Below, in pieces: positions 47,376 through 56,956 of a stretch of 64,000 nt of DNA. The first letter of the stretch is position 1; each line of letters opens with the position of its first letter. The notes beneath the pieces were generated by a model, which saw only the letters and a program-made list of their open reading frames with translations, had not been told where the DNA came from and ran no database searches. This stretch comes from Mycobacterium sp. GA-1285 (GTDB lineage: Bacteria > Actinomycetota > Actinomycetes > Mycobacteriales > Mycobacteriaceae): assembly GCF_001499905.1 (NCBI RefSeq), contig NZ_LQIS01000016.1:1-64000 (forward strand), read 5' to 3'. The position numbers and the translations under genes are program-made.

Positions 47376-48473
47376 CTAACCTCGAACCAGTTTCAGATAG
47401 ACGGCGGTCATCTCCAAGCGGACGGCGAGCATGGCCAGCTGTTGTTCGAGACTTCCCGCCGCCGTCGACGCGTCCGGTACCGCCGCTGCCTCCGGCAGTT
47501 CCGGCACGTCTTGGGCGCTGATCACGTCGACGGCGTCGAGATCGGCCGCCCGGGCAGCGACGAAGGACCGCTCCGCATCGGTGGTGAGCACGAACGTGCG
47601 CATCCGCCGGGGAAGCGGACCGTCGATCTGTTCGTCGTGGAACATCGACCGCTCCCGGTCCGCCGATGACGTGTCACCGCGCAGCACCACCAACGCGTCG
47701 GCGAAACCGGCCGAGGCGACCACCCGGTGGGCGATGCGCAACAGGATGGCCGCACAGTGCCGCGCCAACGCCAGCGTCGCCGCGCTGTCGCCGGCCAGCA
47801 CCACGTCGCGGTCCGACATCCGCTCGGCGAGCGTCTTGGCCGGGTTGGTGAACAGTTCGCGGCTTGCGCTGTTGCGAAGCGCCTCGGCGTCGAGTTCGTC
47901 GGCCAGCGCATCGAGATCGACATGCGTCGTCGGATCGACGACGTCGAGCGTCGCAAGGCCCGCGGCGAGGTAGCGCACGAATCCGAAGTCGTCGGGCACC
48001 CACATCCGGGGCGACAGCACCGCCGCCCGGCCCGCGGCGACGTCACGCAGCGGCCCTTCGTACGGCGCGAGGACCACCACGCGGGCGCCTCGACGCACTC
48101 CGGTGGCGGCCGCGTTCACCAGAGCGGGATCGCCCGGGTCGTCGCCCGCGAGGACGAGAACGTCCAACGGACCGATCCACGGCGGCACTTCGGCGGCGAC
48201 GACGATCGGCGCAGCAACCGATCCACCCCACGCGGAGGCGAGCAGCGTTCCGGCTGTCTCCGCGTTGCCGCGGCCGGCCACCCAGATCAACGTGCGGGGT
48301 GTCCCGCCGGTGCGCAGCGATTCGAGTTCGCCCTCGTCGAGAGCGGCGGCCGTGGCGCGCACCTGGGCGCCGGCCATCGACGCAGCGCGCAGCAGGCCGT
48401 CGCGGTCGGCGCCGAGGAGACCGTCGACGTCGTCGAGGTCGATGGTCGCGGCCGAGAAAGACGGTCCGGTCAC
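47376..48473 (-). CDS. SIS-like protein between manA and manB (Rv3256c-like)
   Basis: 365 aa from GTG 48473, which overlaps the manB stop by 4 nt. Contains a SIS-type sugar-isomerase fold with VLAGDDPGDPALVNAA and AGDSAATLALARHCAAILL; it resembles the C-terminal part of bifunctional phosphoglucose/phosphomannose isomerases. Function in mycobacteria is unproven but its position in the mannose cluster is conserved. Probably sugar-phosphate related. Confidence 0.8.
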   Translation of the reverse strand: MTGPSFSAATIDLDDVDGLLGADRDGLLRAASMAGAQVRATAAALDEGELESLRTGGTPRTLIWVAGRGNAETAGTLLASAWGGSVAAPIVVAAEVPPWIGPLDVLVLAGDDPGDPALVNAAATGVRRGARVVVLAPYEGPLRDVAAGRAAVLSPRMWVPDDFGFVRYLAAGLATLDVVDPTTHVDLDALADELDAEALRNSASRELFTNPAKTLAERMSDRDVVLAGDSAATLALARHCAAILLRIAHRVVASAGFADALVVLRGDTSSADRERSMFHDEQIDGPLPRRMRTFVLTTDAERSFVAARAADLDAVDVISAQDVPELPEAAAVPDASTAAGSLEQQLAMLAVRLEMTAVYLKLVRG

Positions 48474-49867
48474 ATGGCCACCTCGGAGGTGGACGGCATC
48501 CGTGCCCGAACGATGTCGGAGACCTGACCGACGATCTCGTCGACCTCGTCGACGGTGCGGGCCTCGACGTTGAGCCGCAGCAACGGCTCGGTATTCGACA
48601 TCCGCAGGTTGAACCAGGCACCCTCGCCCAGGTCGACGGTCACACCGTCGAGGTGGTCGATCGAGTGGATCCGAGCGCCGAACGCCTTGAGCACGTCGTC
48701 CACACACCGCTCGGCGTCGGTGACCGTGAAGTTGACCTCGCCCGACGCCTCATAGCGCTGGTAGTCGGCCATGATGTCCGACAGTGGCCGGTGTTGTTCG
48801 CCGAGGGCGGCCAACACGTGCAAGGCGGCCAGCATGCCGGAGTCGGCGCCCCAGAAATCGCGGAAGTAATAGTGCGCCGAGTGCTCTCCGCCGAAGATCG
48901 CACCGGTGTCGGCCATCAGCGCCTTGATATAGGAGTGCCCGACGCGGCTGCGAACCGGCGTACCGCCCCGCTCCGTCACCAGTTCGGGCACCGCTCGCGA
49001 GGTGATCAGGTTGTGGATCACCGTGGCACCGATCTCCCTGCCGAGTTCCCGCGCAGCGACCAACGCGGTCACCGCTGACGGCGAAACCGGATGCCCTTTC
49101 TCGTCGACGACGAAACACCGGTCGGCATCACCGTCGAAGGCCAGGCCGATATCGGCGCCGGTGTCGAGGACGAAAGCCTGCAGATCGATCAGGTTGGCCG
49201 GATCCAGCGGATTGGCTTCGTGATTGGGGAAGGTGCCGTCGAGCTCGAAGTACATCGGCGCCAGCGTGATCCCCGCGATCGGGCCCAGCACGGCCGGGGT
49301 GGTGTGGCCTGCCATCCCGTTGCCCGCGTCGACGGCGACCTTCAACGGTCGCAGCTCCGCCAGGTCCACCAGCGAGCGCAGGAACTCGCCGTAATCGGCC
49401 AGCACGTCGCGGTCACCGATCGTGCCGTGTGCACCGTCGTAGCCCGGGACACCGGCGATGACCTCTTCGGCGATGGTCGACAGCCCGGTGTCCTTGCCCA
49501 CCGGCTTGGCGCCGGCACGGCAGAGCTTGATGCCGTTGTAGGCCGCCGGGTTGTGACTGGCGGTGAACATCGCGCCGGGACAATCCATGAGGCCCGACGC
49601 GAAGTACAGCTGGTCGGTGGAGGCGAGTCCAATGCGGACCACATCGAGACCCTGCGCGGTCACGCCCTCGGCGAAGGCCGCGGCCAGCGCCGGTGAACTC
49701 GCCCGCATGTCGTAGCCGATCACCAGCTGCGATGCACTGCCTCGCACGAGGCGGGCGAAAGCGCCGCCCACGTCGGCGACGAACGGCTCGTCGAGTTCCT
49801 CTCCGACCAGGCCACGCACGTCATAGGCCTTGATGACGCGATGAACCGCCGCGGCGGGCCGGGACAT
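48470..49867 (-). CDS. manB: Phosphomannomutase ManB
   Basis: 465 aa, the same length as the M. tuberculosis enzyme. Phosphoserine loop GAMFTASHNPAAYNG (active Ser near 108), metal loop GLAFDGDADRCF near 236-247, and sugar loop GGEHSAHYYFRDFWGADSG near 320-338. It converts mannose-6-phosphate to mannose-1-phosphate for GDP-mannose. ATG 49867 is chosen for GAGGAG 5 nt upstream and the usual start MSRPAAAVHRVIKAYDVRG; an upstream ATG at 49885 is less likely. Confidence 0.94.
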   Translation of the reverse strand: MSRPAAAVHRVIKAYDVRGLVGEELDEPFVADVGGAFARLVRGSASQLVIGYDMRASSPALAAAFAEGVTAQGLDVVRIGLASTDQLYFASGLMDCPGAMFTASHNPAAYNGIKLCRAGAKPVGKDTGLSTIAEEVIAGVPGYDGAHGTIGDRDVLADYGEFLRSLVDLAELRPLKVAVDAGNGMAGHTTPAVLGPIAGITLAPMYFELDGTFPNHEANPLDPANLIDLQAFVLDTGADIGLAFDGDADRCFVVDEKGHPVSPSAVTALVAARELGREIGATVIHNLITSRAVPELVTERGGTPVRSRVGHSYIKALMADTGAIFGGEHSAHYYFRDFWGADSGMLAALHVLAALGEQHRPLSDIMADYQRYEASGEVNFTVTDAERCVDDVLKAFGARIHSIDHLDGVTVDLGEGAWFNLRMSNTEPLLRLNVEARTVDEVDEIVGQVSDIVRARMPSTSEVAM

Positions 49868-49934
49868 TAGGACTCCTCGTGACACGGACTACTACTGGCG
49901 CCAGCCTAACCGTCCGATCGAACGCGCAGGCCGG

Positions 49935-50366
49935 CTAGTCGGCGGGGTCCGGCAGCACGCGCAGATGGCCGCGGCGACGGCCGTTGGACTCCGGTCGCCT
50001 GGCCGGTGGCGCCATCAACGATCCCCCGGGGGCACCGGTGACGGGGTCGGAGAATCCCGTACTGAAGCCCGGCGACATCCGGTTGATCGGCGGAGCCACG
50101 TCACGCCCCTCCCGGACCGCATCGGCGAGCGCCACGAGGTCGTCTTCGTCGGGATGTGCGGGCAGCGGCCCCGCGTGCCGCACCAGTTCCCAGCCGCGGG
50201 GCGCGGTGACCCGGCCGGCGTGCACGACGCACAAGTCCCATGAGTGCGGTTCGGCCACCGTCGCGAGAGGGCCGACGACCGCAGTGGAGTCGGCGTAGAC
50301 GAATGTCAGCGTCGCGACCGCATAGTGCGGACACCCGGGCCGGCAGCAGCGACGGGGAACGTTCAC
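49935..50366 (-). CDS. DUF3499 family protein
   Basis: 143 aa. MNVPRRCCRPGCPHYAVATLTFVYADSTAVVGPL with CxxxC and HSWDLCVVHAGRVTAPRGWELVRH are the DUF3499 hallmarks; Cys and His residues probably bind zinc. Mycobacteria-conserved; function unknown. The C-terminal 50 residues are Pro/Gly/Arg-rich. Divergent from the metallopeptidase-like gene. Confidence 0.85.
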   Translation of the reverse strand: MNVPRRCCRPGCPHYAVATLTFVYADSTAVVGPLATVAEPHSWDLCVVHAGRVTAPRGWELVRHAGPLPAHPDEDDLVALADAVREGRDVAPPINRMSPGFSTGFSDPVTGAPGGSLMAPPARRPESNGRRRGHLRVLPDPAD

Positions 50367-50481
50367 AGCGGAAGGCTATCGTGGCCGCACTCCGCACGCC
50401 GCCGGACACGCGCAGCCTGCCGACGGCCGATCTCGAACCGTTACGATCCAGTTCATCGCGCACGAAAGGAGCACCCGAGCG

Positions 50482-50946
50482 GTGGTCAAGCGTGGACACA
50501 TGCGCGCGCGCCGGGGACGCGAGATGCGCGGCGCGTTGCTTCCCCCGACAGTGCCGGGCTGGCGCAGTCGCGCCGAGAAGTTCGACATGGCGGTGCTGGA
50601 GGCGTACGAGCCGATCGAGCGGCGATGGCACGACCGGTTGGGGTCGCTCGATGTGGCCGTCGACGAGATACCGCGGATCGCGCCGAAAGATCCCGACAGT
50701 GTGCAGTGGCCGCCCGAAGTGATCGCCGACGGGCCGATCGCACTGGCCCGGCTGATCCCGGCGGGTGTGGACGTCAGGGGGAACGCCACCCGCGCGCGAA
50801 TTGTGTTGTTTCGCAAGTCGATCGAGCGAAGGGCCAAGGATTCCGTCGAACTCGAGGAGCTGCTGCATGAAATCCTGGTGGCTCAGGTCGCCACATATCT
50901 GGGCGTCGAGCCTTCCGTCATCGACCCGACGATCGACGACGAGTGA
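50482..50946 (+). CDS. Zincin-like metallopeptidase family protein (degenerate motif)
   Basis: 154 aa, Rv3259-like. The family (PF06262-type) normally has an HExxH zinc motif; here the helix reads LLHEILVAQVATYLG, where the second His is absent. The rest (VPGWRSRAEKFDMAVLEAYEPIERRW, IPAGVDVRGNATRARIVLFRKSIERR) is conserved. The GTG start at 50482 follows GGAG by 10 nt; a later ATG at 50500 is possible. Likely non-catalytic or a different metal site. It converges on whiB2 with 9 bp between stops. Confidence 0.78.
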   Translation: MVKRGHMRARRGREMRGALLPPTVPGWRSRAEKFDMAVLEAYEPIERRWHDRLGSLDVAVDEIPRIAPKDPDSVQWPPEVIADGPIALARLIPAGVDVRGNATRARIVLFRKSIERRAKDSVELEELLHEILVAQVATYLGVEPSVIDPTIDDE

Positions 50947-50955
50947 GCGCGCGGC

Positions 50956-51351
50956 TCAGATGATTCCGCGCTTGAGGCGGCGACGCTCGCGTTCGGACAG
51001 ACCGCCCCAGATCCCGAAGCGCTCGTCATGCGCCAGGGCGTACTCCAGGCATGCGTCGCGCACTTCGCAGCCCTGGCAGATGCGCTTGGCTTCGCGCGTC
51101 GAGCCGCCCTTCTCCGGAAAGAACGCCTCAGGGTCGGTTTGGGCGCACAGCGCCTTCTCCTGCCAGAGTTCGTCCTCCGGTGTCAGCGCCGGCGCCATGT
51201 CGATCGGATCGGGCACCAAACTCAGCTGGGGACGCCGCGGCGTCTCAACCGGTGCCGGTTCCGAACGGGCGTGCGGCGCGCTGTCTACTGAGCCGAAGAC
51301 TCGGTTGTCCAACCGAACCAGACGATCGAAATCGCCGTACCCAAAAGACAT
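50956..51351 (-). CDS. whiB2: Iron-sulfur transcription factor WhiB2 (WhmD)
   Basis: 131 aa. The Wbl cysteines are C69, C92, C95 and C101, the turn is GIWGGLSERERRRLKRGII. The 60-residue N-terminal extension (MSFGYGDFDRLVRLDNRVFG...) is the longer WhmD form of rapid growers. WhiB2 is essential for septation in M. smegmatis. ATG 51351 has GAGGAGG upstream. Divergent from fbiA. Confidence 0.95.
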   Translation of the reverse strand: MSFGYGDFDRLVRLDNRVFGSVDSAPHARSEPAPVETPRRPQLSLVPDPIDMAPALTPEDELWQEKALCAQTDPEAFFPEKGGSTREAKRICQGCEVRDACLEYALAHDERFGIWGGLSERERRRLKRGII

Positions 51352-51662
51352 CTTCCGCCTCCTCACCTGTCTCGTTGATCCCCTATGAGTGGTCCACAGA
51401 GACGTGGAACACTTCCAATTCGAACAAGTGATCGAATCTCGGTCTGCGGCACCGGAACCGGATGGCCTACCGGGAAATGACACTGCTGTGATTACACACG
51501 CGTCAGTCGCCCCGGTCAAGCTCTAGAACAGGAATTCATACCATTCCGTGATCGAAATTCGGCGAGTCGTGACCTCGGCGTGTCCATCACAGTCCCATCC
51601 ACCGGTCCGGCCGCCACTCCTGCCCGTACCGAATTCGGTTGGACGGCCTACGCTCGATCGAT
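51352..51662. other. whiB2-fbiA divergent promoter region
   Basis: 311 bp without a gene. It should carry the whiB2 promoter and ends with a candidate fbiA -10 TACGCT at 51649-51654, 8 nt before the fbiA GTG. No repeat or RNA gene was recognised. A short CCAC-N6-GTGG palindrome lies near 51401-51414. Confidence 0.5.
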
Positions 51663-52682
51663 GTGAAGGTCACCGTACTGGTCGGCGGCGTCGGTGGCGC
51701 CCGCTTCCTGCTCGGCGTGCAACAGCTGTTGGGGCTTGGGCGATTTCGTGACGCTAAAGGTACTGCTGGGGCTGATGATACTGCTGAGCACGAACTGACT
51801 GCAGTGGTCAACGTGGGCGACGACGCATGGATGTTCGGCGTGCGGATCTGTCCGGATCTCGACACCTGTATGTACACCCTCGGCGGCGGTATCGATCCCG
51901 AACGCGGCTGGGGACATCGCGACGAAACCTGGCATGCCAAGGAGGAACTCGCGGCCTATGGCGTCCAGCCCGACTGGTTCGGACTCGGTGACCGGGACCT
52001 GGCGACACATCTCGTGCGCAGCCAGATGTTGCGCGCGGGTTATCCGCTGTCGCAAGTGACCGAGGCGTTGTGCACGCGATGGTCCCCTGGGGCCAAACTG
52101 CTGCCGGCCAGTGACGACCGCAGCGAAACACATGTCGTCATCACCGATCCCGGACCCGGCGAGTATGCCGGAGAGAAGCGCGCCATCCACTTTCAGGAGT
52201 GGTGGGTGCGATACCGCGCGAAAGTGCCCACACACAGCTTCGCGTTCGTTGGCGCCGAGAAAGCCACCGCCGGACCGGGCGTCGCCGAGGCCATCGAATC
52301 CGCCGACGTGGTTCTCATCGCGCCCTCCAACCCGGTGGTGAGCATCGGCGCGATCCTCGCCGTACCGGGTATCCGCGGCGCACTGCGATCGACACCGGCG
52401 CCGGTGATCGGCTACTCCCCGATCATCGGCGGAAAGCCGTTGCGTGGCATGGCCGATGAATGCCTGTCGGTCATCGGTGTACCCAGTACGTCCGAAGCCG
52501 TCGGCCGGCACTACGGCGCGCGTTCCGGCGTCGGGATCCTCGACGGCTGGTTGGTGCACGAGGGCGACAGCGCACAGATCGACGGTGTCGAGGTCCGCGC
52601 GGTACCGCTGCTGATGACCGATCCCGAGTCGACAGGTGAGATGGTTCGCGCCGGAATGGATTTGGCAGGAGTGAAGCCATGA
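51663..52682 (+). CDS. fbiA: F420 biosynthesis 2-phospho-L-lactate transferase FbiA
   Basis: 339 aa from GTG 51663. [16 protein letters not shown] at the start, [20 protein letters not shown] near 55-75, and [13 protein letters not shown] near 218-230 are diagnostic. It transfers the phospholactyl (or phosphoenolpyruvyl) group to the deazaflavin FO, giving the F420-0 precursor. Upstream residues of the longer frame are not conserved. It overlaps fbiB by 4 nt (ATGA). Confidence 0.94.
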   Translation: MKVTVLVGGVGGARFLLGVQQLLGLGRFRDAKGTAGADDTAEHELTAVVNVGDDAWMFGVRICPDLDTCMYTLGGGIDPERGWGHRDETWHAKEELAAYGVQPDWFGLGDRDLATHLVRSQMLRAGYPLSQVTEALCTRWSPGAKLLPASDDRSETHVVITDPGPGEYAGEKRAIHFQEWWVRYRAKVPTHSFAFVGAEKATAGPGVAEAIESADVVLIAPSNPVVSIGAILAVPGIRGALRSTPAPVIGYSPIIGGKPLRGMADECLSVIGVPSTSEAVGRHYGARSGVGILDGWLVHEGDSAQIDGVEVRAVPLLMTDPESTGEMVRAGMDLAGVKP

Positions 52683-54058
52683 CCGACGCCACTCCGACGG
52701 CGCCGCCGCCGAGCGGCGACCATGGCTCCGCCGCCGCCGTGGAACTTCTACCCGTTGCGGGGTTGCCCGAGTTCCGCCCCGGCGACGACCTTGCCGAGGC
52801 GATCGCCACGGCGGCGCCGTGGCTGCGCGACGGCGACATCGTCGCGGTGACCAGCAAGGTGATGTCGAAATGCGAGGGCCGGATCGTCGATGCGCCGATC
52901 GACCCCGAACAGCGCGACGTGCTGCGGCGCAAGCTCATCGACGCCGAGGCGGTTCGCGTGTTGGCGCGCAAGGGCCGCACGCTGATCACCGAGAACGCGA
53001 TCGGCCTGGTTCAGGCCGCCGCAGGTGTCGACGGCTCCAACGTGGACTCCGCTGAACTCGCGCTTCTGCCAACCGATCCCGATGCCAGCGCCGCGGCACT
53101 GGCCTCGGCGCTGCGCGAGCGGCTCGGTGTGACGGTCGGCGTCGTCGTCACCGACACCATGGGGCGCGCTTGGCGCAACGGGCAGACCGACGTAGCGATC
53201 GGCGCGGCGGGATTGACCGTGCTGCACGGTTACGGCGGTTCGGTCGACCGGCACGGCAACGAATTGATCGTCACCGAGATCGCCATCGCCGACGAAATCG
53301 CGGCCGCCGCGGATCTGGTGAAGGGCAAGCTGACCGACATACCCGTTGCGGTGGTGCGCGGGCTGCGGCTACCCGACGACGGTTCGACCGCGCGCCGGCT
53401 GGTGCGGCCCGGCGATGAGGACCTGTTCTGGCTCGGCACCGAGGAGGCCATCGCGCTGGGCAGGAGCCAGGCGCAGCTGCTGCGCCGGTCGGTGCGCCGG
53501 TTCGCGGCCGAGCCGGTGGCGCCCGAACTCGTGGAATCCGCTGTCGCCGAGGCCCTCACCGCGCCGGCTCCGCATCACACCCGGCCGGTGCGGTTCGTGT
53601 GGCTACAGGATCGCGCCCGACGGTCGGCGTTGCTGGACCGGATGAAAGACAAGTGGCGTGCCGACCTCACGGCCGACGGGCGTCCCGCCGACGCCGTCGA
53701 ACGTCGCGTCGAGCGCGGCCGGATCCTCTACGATGCACCAGAAGTCGTCATCCCGTTCCTGGTGCCCGACGGTGCGCACAGCTATCCGGACACTGACCGC
53801 ACAGCCGCCGAGCACACGATGTTCACCGTCGCCGTCGGCGCGGCGGTGCAGGCGCTGCTGGTGGCACTGGCCGTGCGGGGAGTTGGAAGCTGTTGGATCG
53901 GGTCGACGATCTTCACCCCCGACATCGTCCGTGAGGAGCTCGACCTGCCCGGCGACTGGGAACCGTTGGGCGCGATCGCGATCGGTTACCCGCAGGACGG
54001 GCAACCGTCCGGTCCGCGGTCCCCCGTGCCGACCGACGGATTGCTGGTCCGCAAATGA
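52679..54058 (+). CDS. fbiB: F420:glutamyl ligase / FMN reductase FbiB
   Basis: A 459-aa two-domain protein. The N-terminal ligase domain (about 1-245) has [17 protein letters not shown] and [17 protein letters not shown]; the C-terminal nitroreductase-like FMN domain (about 250-459) has RRSVRRFA and [12 protein letters not shown]. It adds the polyglutamate tail to F420 and reduces dehydro-F420. Overlaps fbiA and the Nudix gene by 4 nt each, so the three are one operon. Confidence 0.95.
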   Translation: MTDATPTAPPPSGDHGSAAAVELLPVAGLPEFRPGDDLAEAIATAAPWLRDGDIVAVTSKVMSKCEGRIVDAPIDPEQRDVLRRKLIDAEAVRVLARKGRTLITENAIGLVQAAAGVDGSNVDSAELALLPTDPDASAAALASALRERLGVTVGVVVTDTMGRAWRNGQTDVAIGAAGLTVLHGYGGSVDRHGNELIVTEIAIADEIAAAADLVKGKLTDIPVAVVRGLRLPDDGSTARRLVRPGDEDLFWLGTEEAIALGRSQAQLLRRSVRRFAAEPVAPELVESAVAEALTAPAPHHTRPVRFVWLQDRARRSALLDRMKDKWRADLTADGRPADAVERRVERGRILYDAPEVVIPFLVPDGAHSYPDTDRTAAEHTMFTVAVGAAVQALLVALAVRGVGSCWIGSTIFTPDIVREELDLPGDWEPLGAIAIGYPQDGQPSGPRSPVPTDGLLVRK

Positions 54059-54591
54059 GCTTGCACGCATCGGCGGTCGAGGTGCTGACCCGTTGGCGCG
54101 CACCGGATCCCGCACAGGACACGCTGCGACACTCGGTGTTGGCGTTTCTGGCAGCCAGGCCCGACGGCTGTCTGCGCGAATGCGCCCCGGGCCACGTCAC
54201 CGGGTCGGCACTCGTGCTCGACCACACCGGAACCCGCGCGCTGCTGACTCTGCATCCCCGGTTCGGGCGATGGCTGCAACTCGGCGGGCATTGCGAGCCG
54301 ACCGATTCCGATGTCGTCACGGCCGCGCTGCGAGAAGCAACCGAGGAGTCCGGCATCGGGGGCCTCAGGATCGACCCGACCATGGCCGCGCTGCACGTCC
54401 ACCCCGTCACGTGCTCGCTGGGAGTGCCGACCCGTCACCTCGACATGCAGTTCCTCGTCCACGCCCCCGCCGACGCCGAAATCGCCGTGAGCGACGAGTC
54501 TTTGGATTTGCGGTGGTGGCCGCTGGACGCGCTGCCCGAGGATTGCGATTTCGGTCTCACCCAATTGGCGGCGGCCGCACGCAACAGGTGA
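54055..54591 (+). CDS. Nudix hydrolase
   Basis: 178 aa. The Nudix box is [24 protein letters not shown] near residues 80-103; the core REATEESG is intact but the first Glu of the strict consensus is shifted by one residue. [17 protein letters not shown] is typical of the family. It hydrolyses a nucleoside-diphosphate derivative, substrate unknown. Starts by 4-nt overlap with fbiB. Converges on manC with a hairpin between. Confidence 0.85.
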   Translation: MSLHASAVEVLTRWRAPDPAQDTLRHSVLAFLAARPDGCLRECAPGHVTGSALVLDHTGTRALLTLHPRFGRWLQLGGHCEPTDSDVVTAALREATEESGIGGLRIDPTMAALHVHPVTCSLGVPTRHLDMQFLVHAPADAEIAVSDESLDLRWWPLDALPEDCDFGLTQLAAAARNR

Positions 54592-54597
54592 TTCAGG

Positions 54598-54631
54598 TGC
54601 ACGACCGATCGCTTCACCGATTGGTCGCGCA
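54598..54631. terminator. Bidirectional hairpin between Nudix and manC genes
   Basis: TGCACGACCGATCG (54598-54611) pairs with 54618-54631 (two mismatches) around a 6-nt CTTCAC loop. It fills the gap between convergent stops. No T-run. Confidence 0.6.
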
Positions 54632-54642
54632 CCCAATCGCTG

Positions 54643-55719
54643 CTAGACGTCGGTCGAGAAGCGGATTCCGCCGTCGGGAATCGTCACCCCCGGCCACACG
54701 CGTGCACCACGCAGCAGTTCGCAGCGGGCGCCGATGTCGGCGCCGTCGCCGATCACGCCGTCGCGGATCAGCGCGCGTGGGCCGATGCGGGCTCCGAACC
54801 CGACGATCGAGCGCTCGATCACCGCACCCGCACCCACCCGCGCGCCGTCGAAGATGACCGCACCATCCAACCGTGCGCCACCAGCGATCTCGGCACCGCG
54901 TCCGACCACCGCGCCACCGATCAACAGCGCCCCGGGTGCGACGCCGGCGCCGTCGTGCACCAGTTTTTCACCGCGGTGTCCGCCCAGCGCGGGCGACGGC
55001 GCGATGCCGCGCACCAGATCCGCCGAGCCCCGCACGAAATCCTCCGGCGTGCCCATGTCGCGCCAGTACGTGGAGTCGACGTAACCGCACACCCGAAGTC
55101 CGTCGGAGAGCAGGCCCGGGAACACCTCGCGTTCGACCGAAAGCGCCCGGCCCTTGGGTATGCGGTCGATCACCTCGCGCTTGAACACGTAACAGCCCGC
55201 GTTGATCTGATCGGTCGGCGGGTCCTGCGTCTTCTCGAGGAAGGCGGTCACCATCCCGTCAGAATCGGTTGGCACACAACCGAATGCGCGCGGGTCGCCG
55301 ACACGCACCAGATGCAGTGTCACGTCGGCGCCGTTGTCCTCATGCCAGTTCAGCAGCGCCCGCAGGTCGACACCGGACAACACATCGCCGTTGAACACCA
55401 GCGCGGTGTCGTGGCGCAGCTTGTCGGTGACGTTCGCGATGCCGCCGCCCGTTCCCAACGGTTCGGTCTCGACGACGTATTCGATCTGCAGACCGAACTT
55501 GGATCCGTCGCCGAACTCGGACTCGAACACCGCGGCCTTGTACGAGGTGCCCAGCACGACGTGTTCGATACCGGCCTCGGCGATGCGCGACAACAGATGC
55601 GTCAGGAACGGCAAGCCGGCCGTCGGCAGCATCGGCTTGGGCGCGGACAGGGTCAACGGCCGCAACCGGGTGCCCAGACCGCCGACGAGGATGACGGCGT
55701 CAACGTGTGCGGGATTCAC
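54643..55719 (-). CDS. manC: Mannose-1-phosphate guanylyltransferase ManC (Rv3264c-like)
   Basis: 358 aa. VILVGGLGTRLRPLTLSAPKPMLP (nucleotide-binding start, residues 9-32) and FNGDVLSG, then ETEPLGTGGGI, followed by a C-terminal left-handed beta-helix with hexapeptide repeats (from about 270). Makes GDP-mannose from GTP and mannose-1-phosphate, for PIMs, LAM and O-mannosylation. The GTG at 55719 overlaps the wbbL stop by one base. The older annotation as rmlA2 in this family is a paralogue call. Confidence 0.9.
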   Translation of the reverse strand: MNPAHVDAVILVGGLGTRLRPLTLSAPKPMLPTAGLPFLTHLLSRIAEAGIEHVVLGTSYKAAVFESEFGDGSKFGLQIEYVVETEPLGTGGGIANVTDKLRHDTALVFNGDVLSGVDLRALLNWHEDNGADVTLHLVRVGDPRAFGCVPTDSDGMVTAFLEKTQDPPTDQINAGCYVFKREVIDRIPKGRALSVEREVFPGLLSDGLRVCGYVDSTYWRDMGTPEDFVRGSADLVRGIAPSPALGGHRGEKLVHDGAGVAPGALLIGGAVVGRGAEIAGGARLDGAVIFDGARVGAGAVIERSIVGFGARIGPRALIRDGVIGDGADIGARCELLRGARVWPGVTIPDGGIRFSTDV

Positions 55720-56603
55720 TACCGCCGTCCTTTCGCCCGTTTGCGTCGTGAACTGCGGACCACCAGGCCCGCACGCGCGGCGAGCGAGCTTCGGATCGTC
55801 CACCGCAGCGGACCCTGCCACCACCTCGAATACCGATCCGCGAGGAAAGTGTAGGTGCTCGTGTGATGGGCGGCCAAGTTGCGCGCGGGGTCTTTGCCGG
55901 TCGCGTGGCCCTTGTCGTGCAACACCTCGGCGGTCGGGACGTACACGTTCAGCCAGCCGGCCCGCGAGAGCCGATCACCGAGGTCGACGTCCTCCATGTA
56001 CATGAAGTAGCGCTCATCGAAGCCCGAGATCTCCTCGAATGCCGACCGGCGCAGCAACAGACACGATCCCGACAGCCAGCCGACGGGGCGTTCGCTGGGC
56101 TCCAGGCGTTCCTGACGGTATTCGGCGGTCCACGGGTTGGACTTCCAGAACGGCCCCACGACGGCGTGCATCCCACCGCGCACCAGGCTCGGTTGGTGCC
56201 GGGCCGACGGGTACACCGACCCGTCGGGATCGCGGATCAGCGGGCCCAGCGAGCCCGCGCGCGGCCAGCGGGCGGCGGCTTCCAGCAGGATGTCGATGCT
56301 GCGCGGGCCCCACTGAACGTCGGGGTTGGCCACGATGAAGAAATCGTTGTTGTCCGAGTCCTTCAGATACTCCGCGACCGCGCGGTTCACCGCGCTGCCG
56401 TACCCGAGATTGCCTCCGGTGGGCAGCAACCGGGCGTTGGGATAGCGTGCGAGCGCCTCCTCGGGTGCGCCGTCGGTGGAGCCGTTGTCGGCCATCACGA
56501 CTGTCACCGGCCGGTCAGTGGCGTGCGACAACGACGCCAGGAACCGGTTGAGGTGCGGACCCGGTGAGTACGTCACCGTGACGACGACCAACTCGTCACT
56601 CAT
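55719..56603 (-). CDS. wbbL: N-acetylglucosaminyl-PP-decaprenol alpha-1,3-L-rhamnosyltransferase WbbL
   Basis: A 294-aa GT-A family glycosyltransferase. VVTVTYSPGPHLNRFL at the start, MADNGSTDGAP near 37-47, and NPDVQW near 92-97 (DxD-like), SGSCLLLRR near 178, and MYMEDVDLGDRLSRAGW near 201-217. It adds rhamnose to the GlcNAc-PP-lipid, completing the arabinogalactan linkage disaccharide. Essential in mycobacteria. It depends on dTDP-rhamnose, so the apparent loss of rmlD just upstream is notable. Confidence 0.94.
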   Translation of the reverse strand: MSDELVVVTVTYSPGPHLNRFLASLSHATDRPVTVVMADNGSTDGAPEEALARYPNARLLPTGGNLGYGSAVNRAVAEYLKDSDNNDFFIVANPDVQWGPRSIDILLEAAARWPRAGSLGPLIRDPDGSVYPSARHQPSLVRGGMHAVVGPFWKSNPWTAEYRQERLEPSERPVGWLSGSCLLLRRSAFEEISGFDERYFMYMEDVDLGDRLSRAGWLNVYVPTAEVLHDKGHATGKDPARNLAAHHTSTYTFLADRYSRWWQGPLRWTIRSSLAARAGLVVRSSRRKRAKGRR

Positions 56604-56621
56604 GTGGTACCAGTTCCGAAC

Positions 56622-56889
56622 TCACGGCGTCGAGGGTAACGGGCCGCCACCCCCGTACGGCGACCGCGCATCCCGCAGCACCTCGCGCCACGGGTCGCCA
56701 CGGCGCGGTTGATCACCACGCCACTCGATCGGATGACACGCTGGGCGGGCGCGGATCGGTGCTGTCCCACTCCGACGACGCCAACGCCACCACCTCGCGA
56801 CCCTGCTGATGGGCATGACCTGCGAGAACCCGTCCGGCCATGCGGTCGGTGCCAGGACCGGCGATCCCGCGCGACTCGCGAAAAGTCAT
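56622..56889 (-). pseudogene. rmlD: Remnant of rmlD (dTDP-4-dehydrorhamnose reductase)
   Basis: In M. tuberculosis rmlD precedes wbbL. Here ATG 56889 opens a frame with AGRVLAGHAHQQGREVVALASSEWDSTDP, which aligns with RmlD residues just after the Rossmann loop (GSHLTAQAAREGRDMLALTSSQWDITDP-like), then it stops at 56713. The overlapping frame ending at 56622 carries RRGDPWREVLRDA, resembling the RmlD C-terminus. About 200 internal residues are gone. The match is by eye from memory of the M. tuberculosis protein. A functional rmlD must be elsewhere if rhamnose is made. Confidence 0.58.
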
Positions 56890-56944
56890 GGTCACGAGTC
56901 TGGCACGCCGAGGCGCGCTACCCGCTTCGCGCCCGTCTCGCCAG

Positions 56945-56950
56945 TAACCT
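56945..56950 (+). promoter_or_regulatory. Candidate leaderless -10 for the LCP gene
   Basis: TAACCT (TANNNT) ends 6 nt before ATG 56957 (spacer GGGCTG). No Shine-Dalgarno is present. Confidence 0.55.
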
Positions 56951-56956
56951 GGGCTG

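Noticed and set aside
55719..55824. 35-codon N-terminal extension of ManC
   Set aside because: It overlaps the wbbL coding region and lacks similarity; GTG 55719 gives the usual length.
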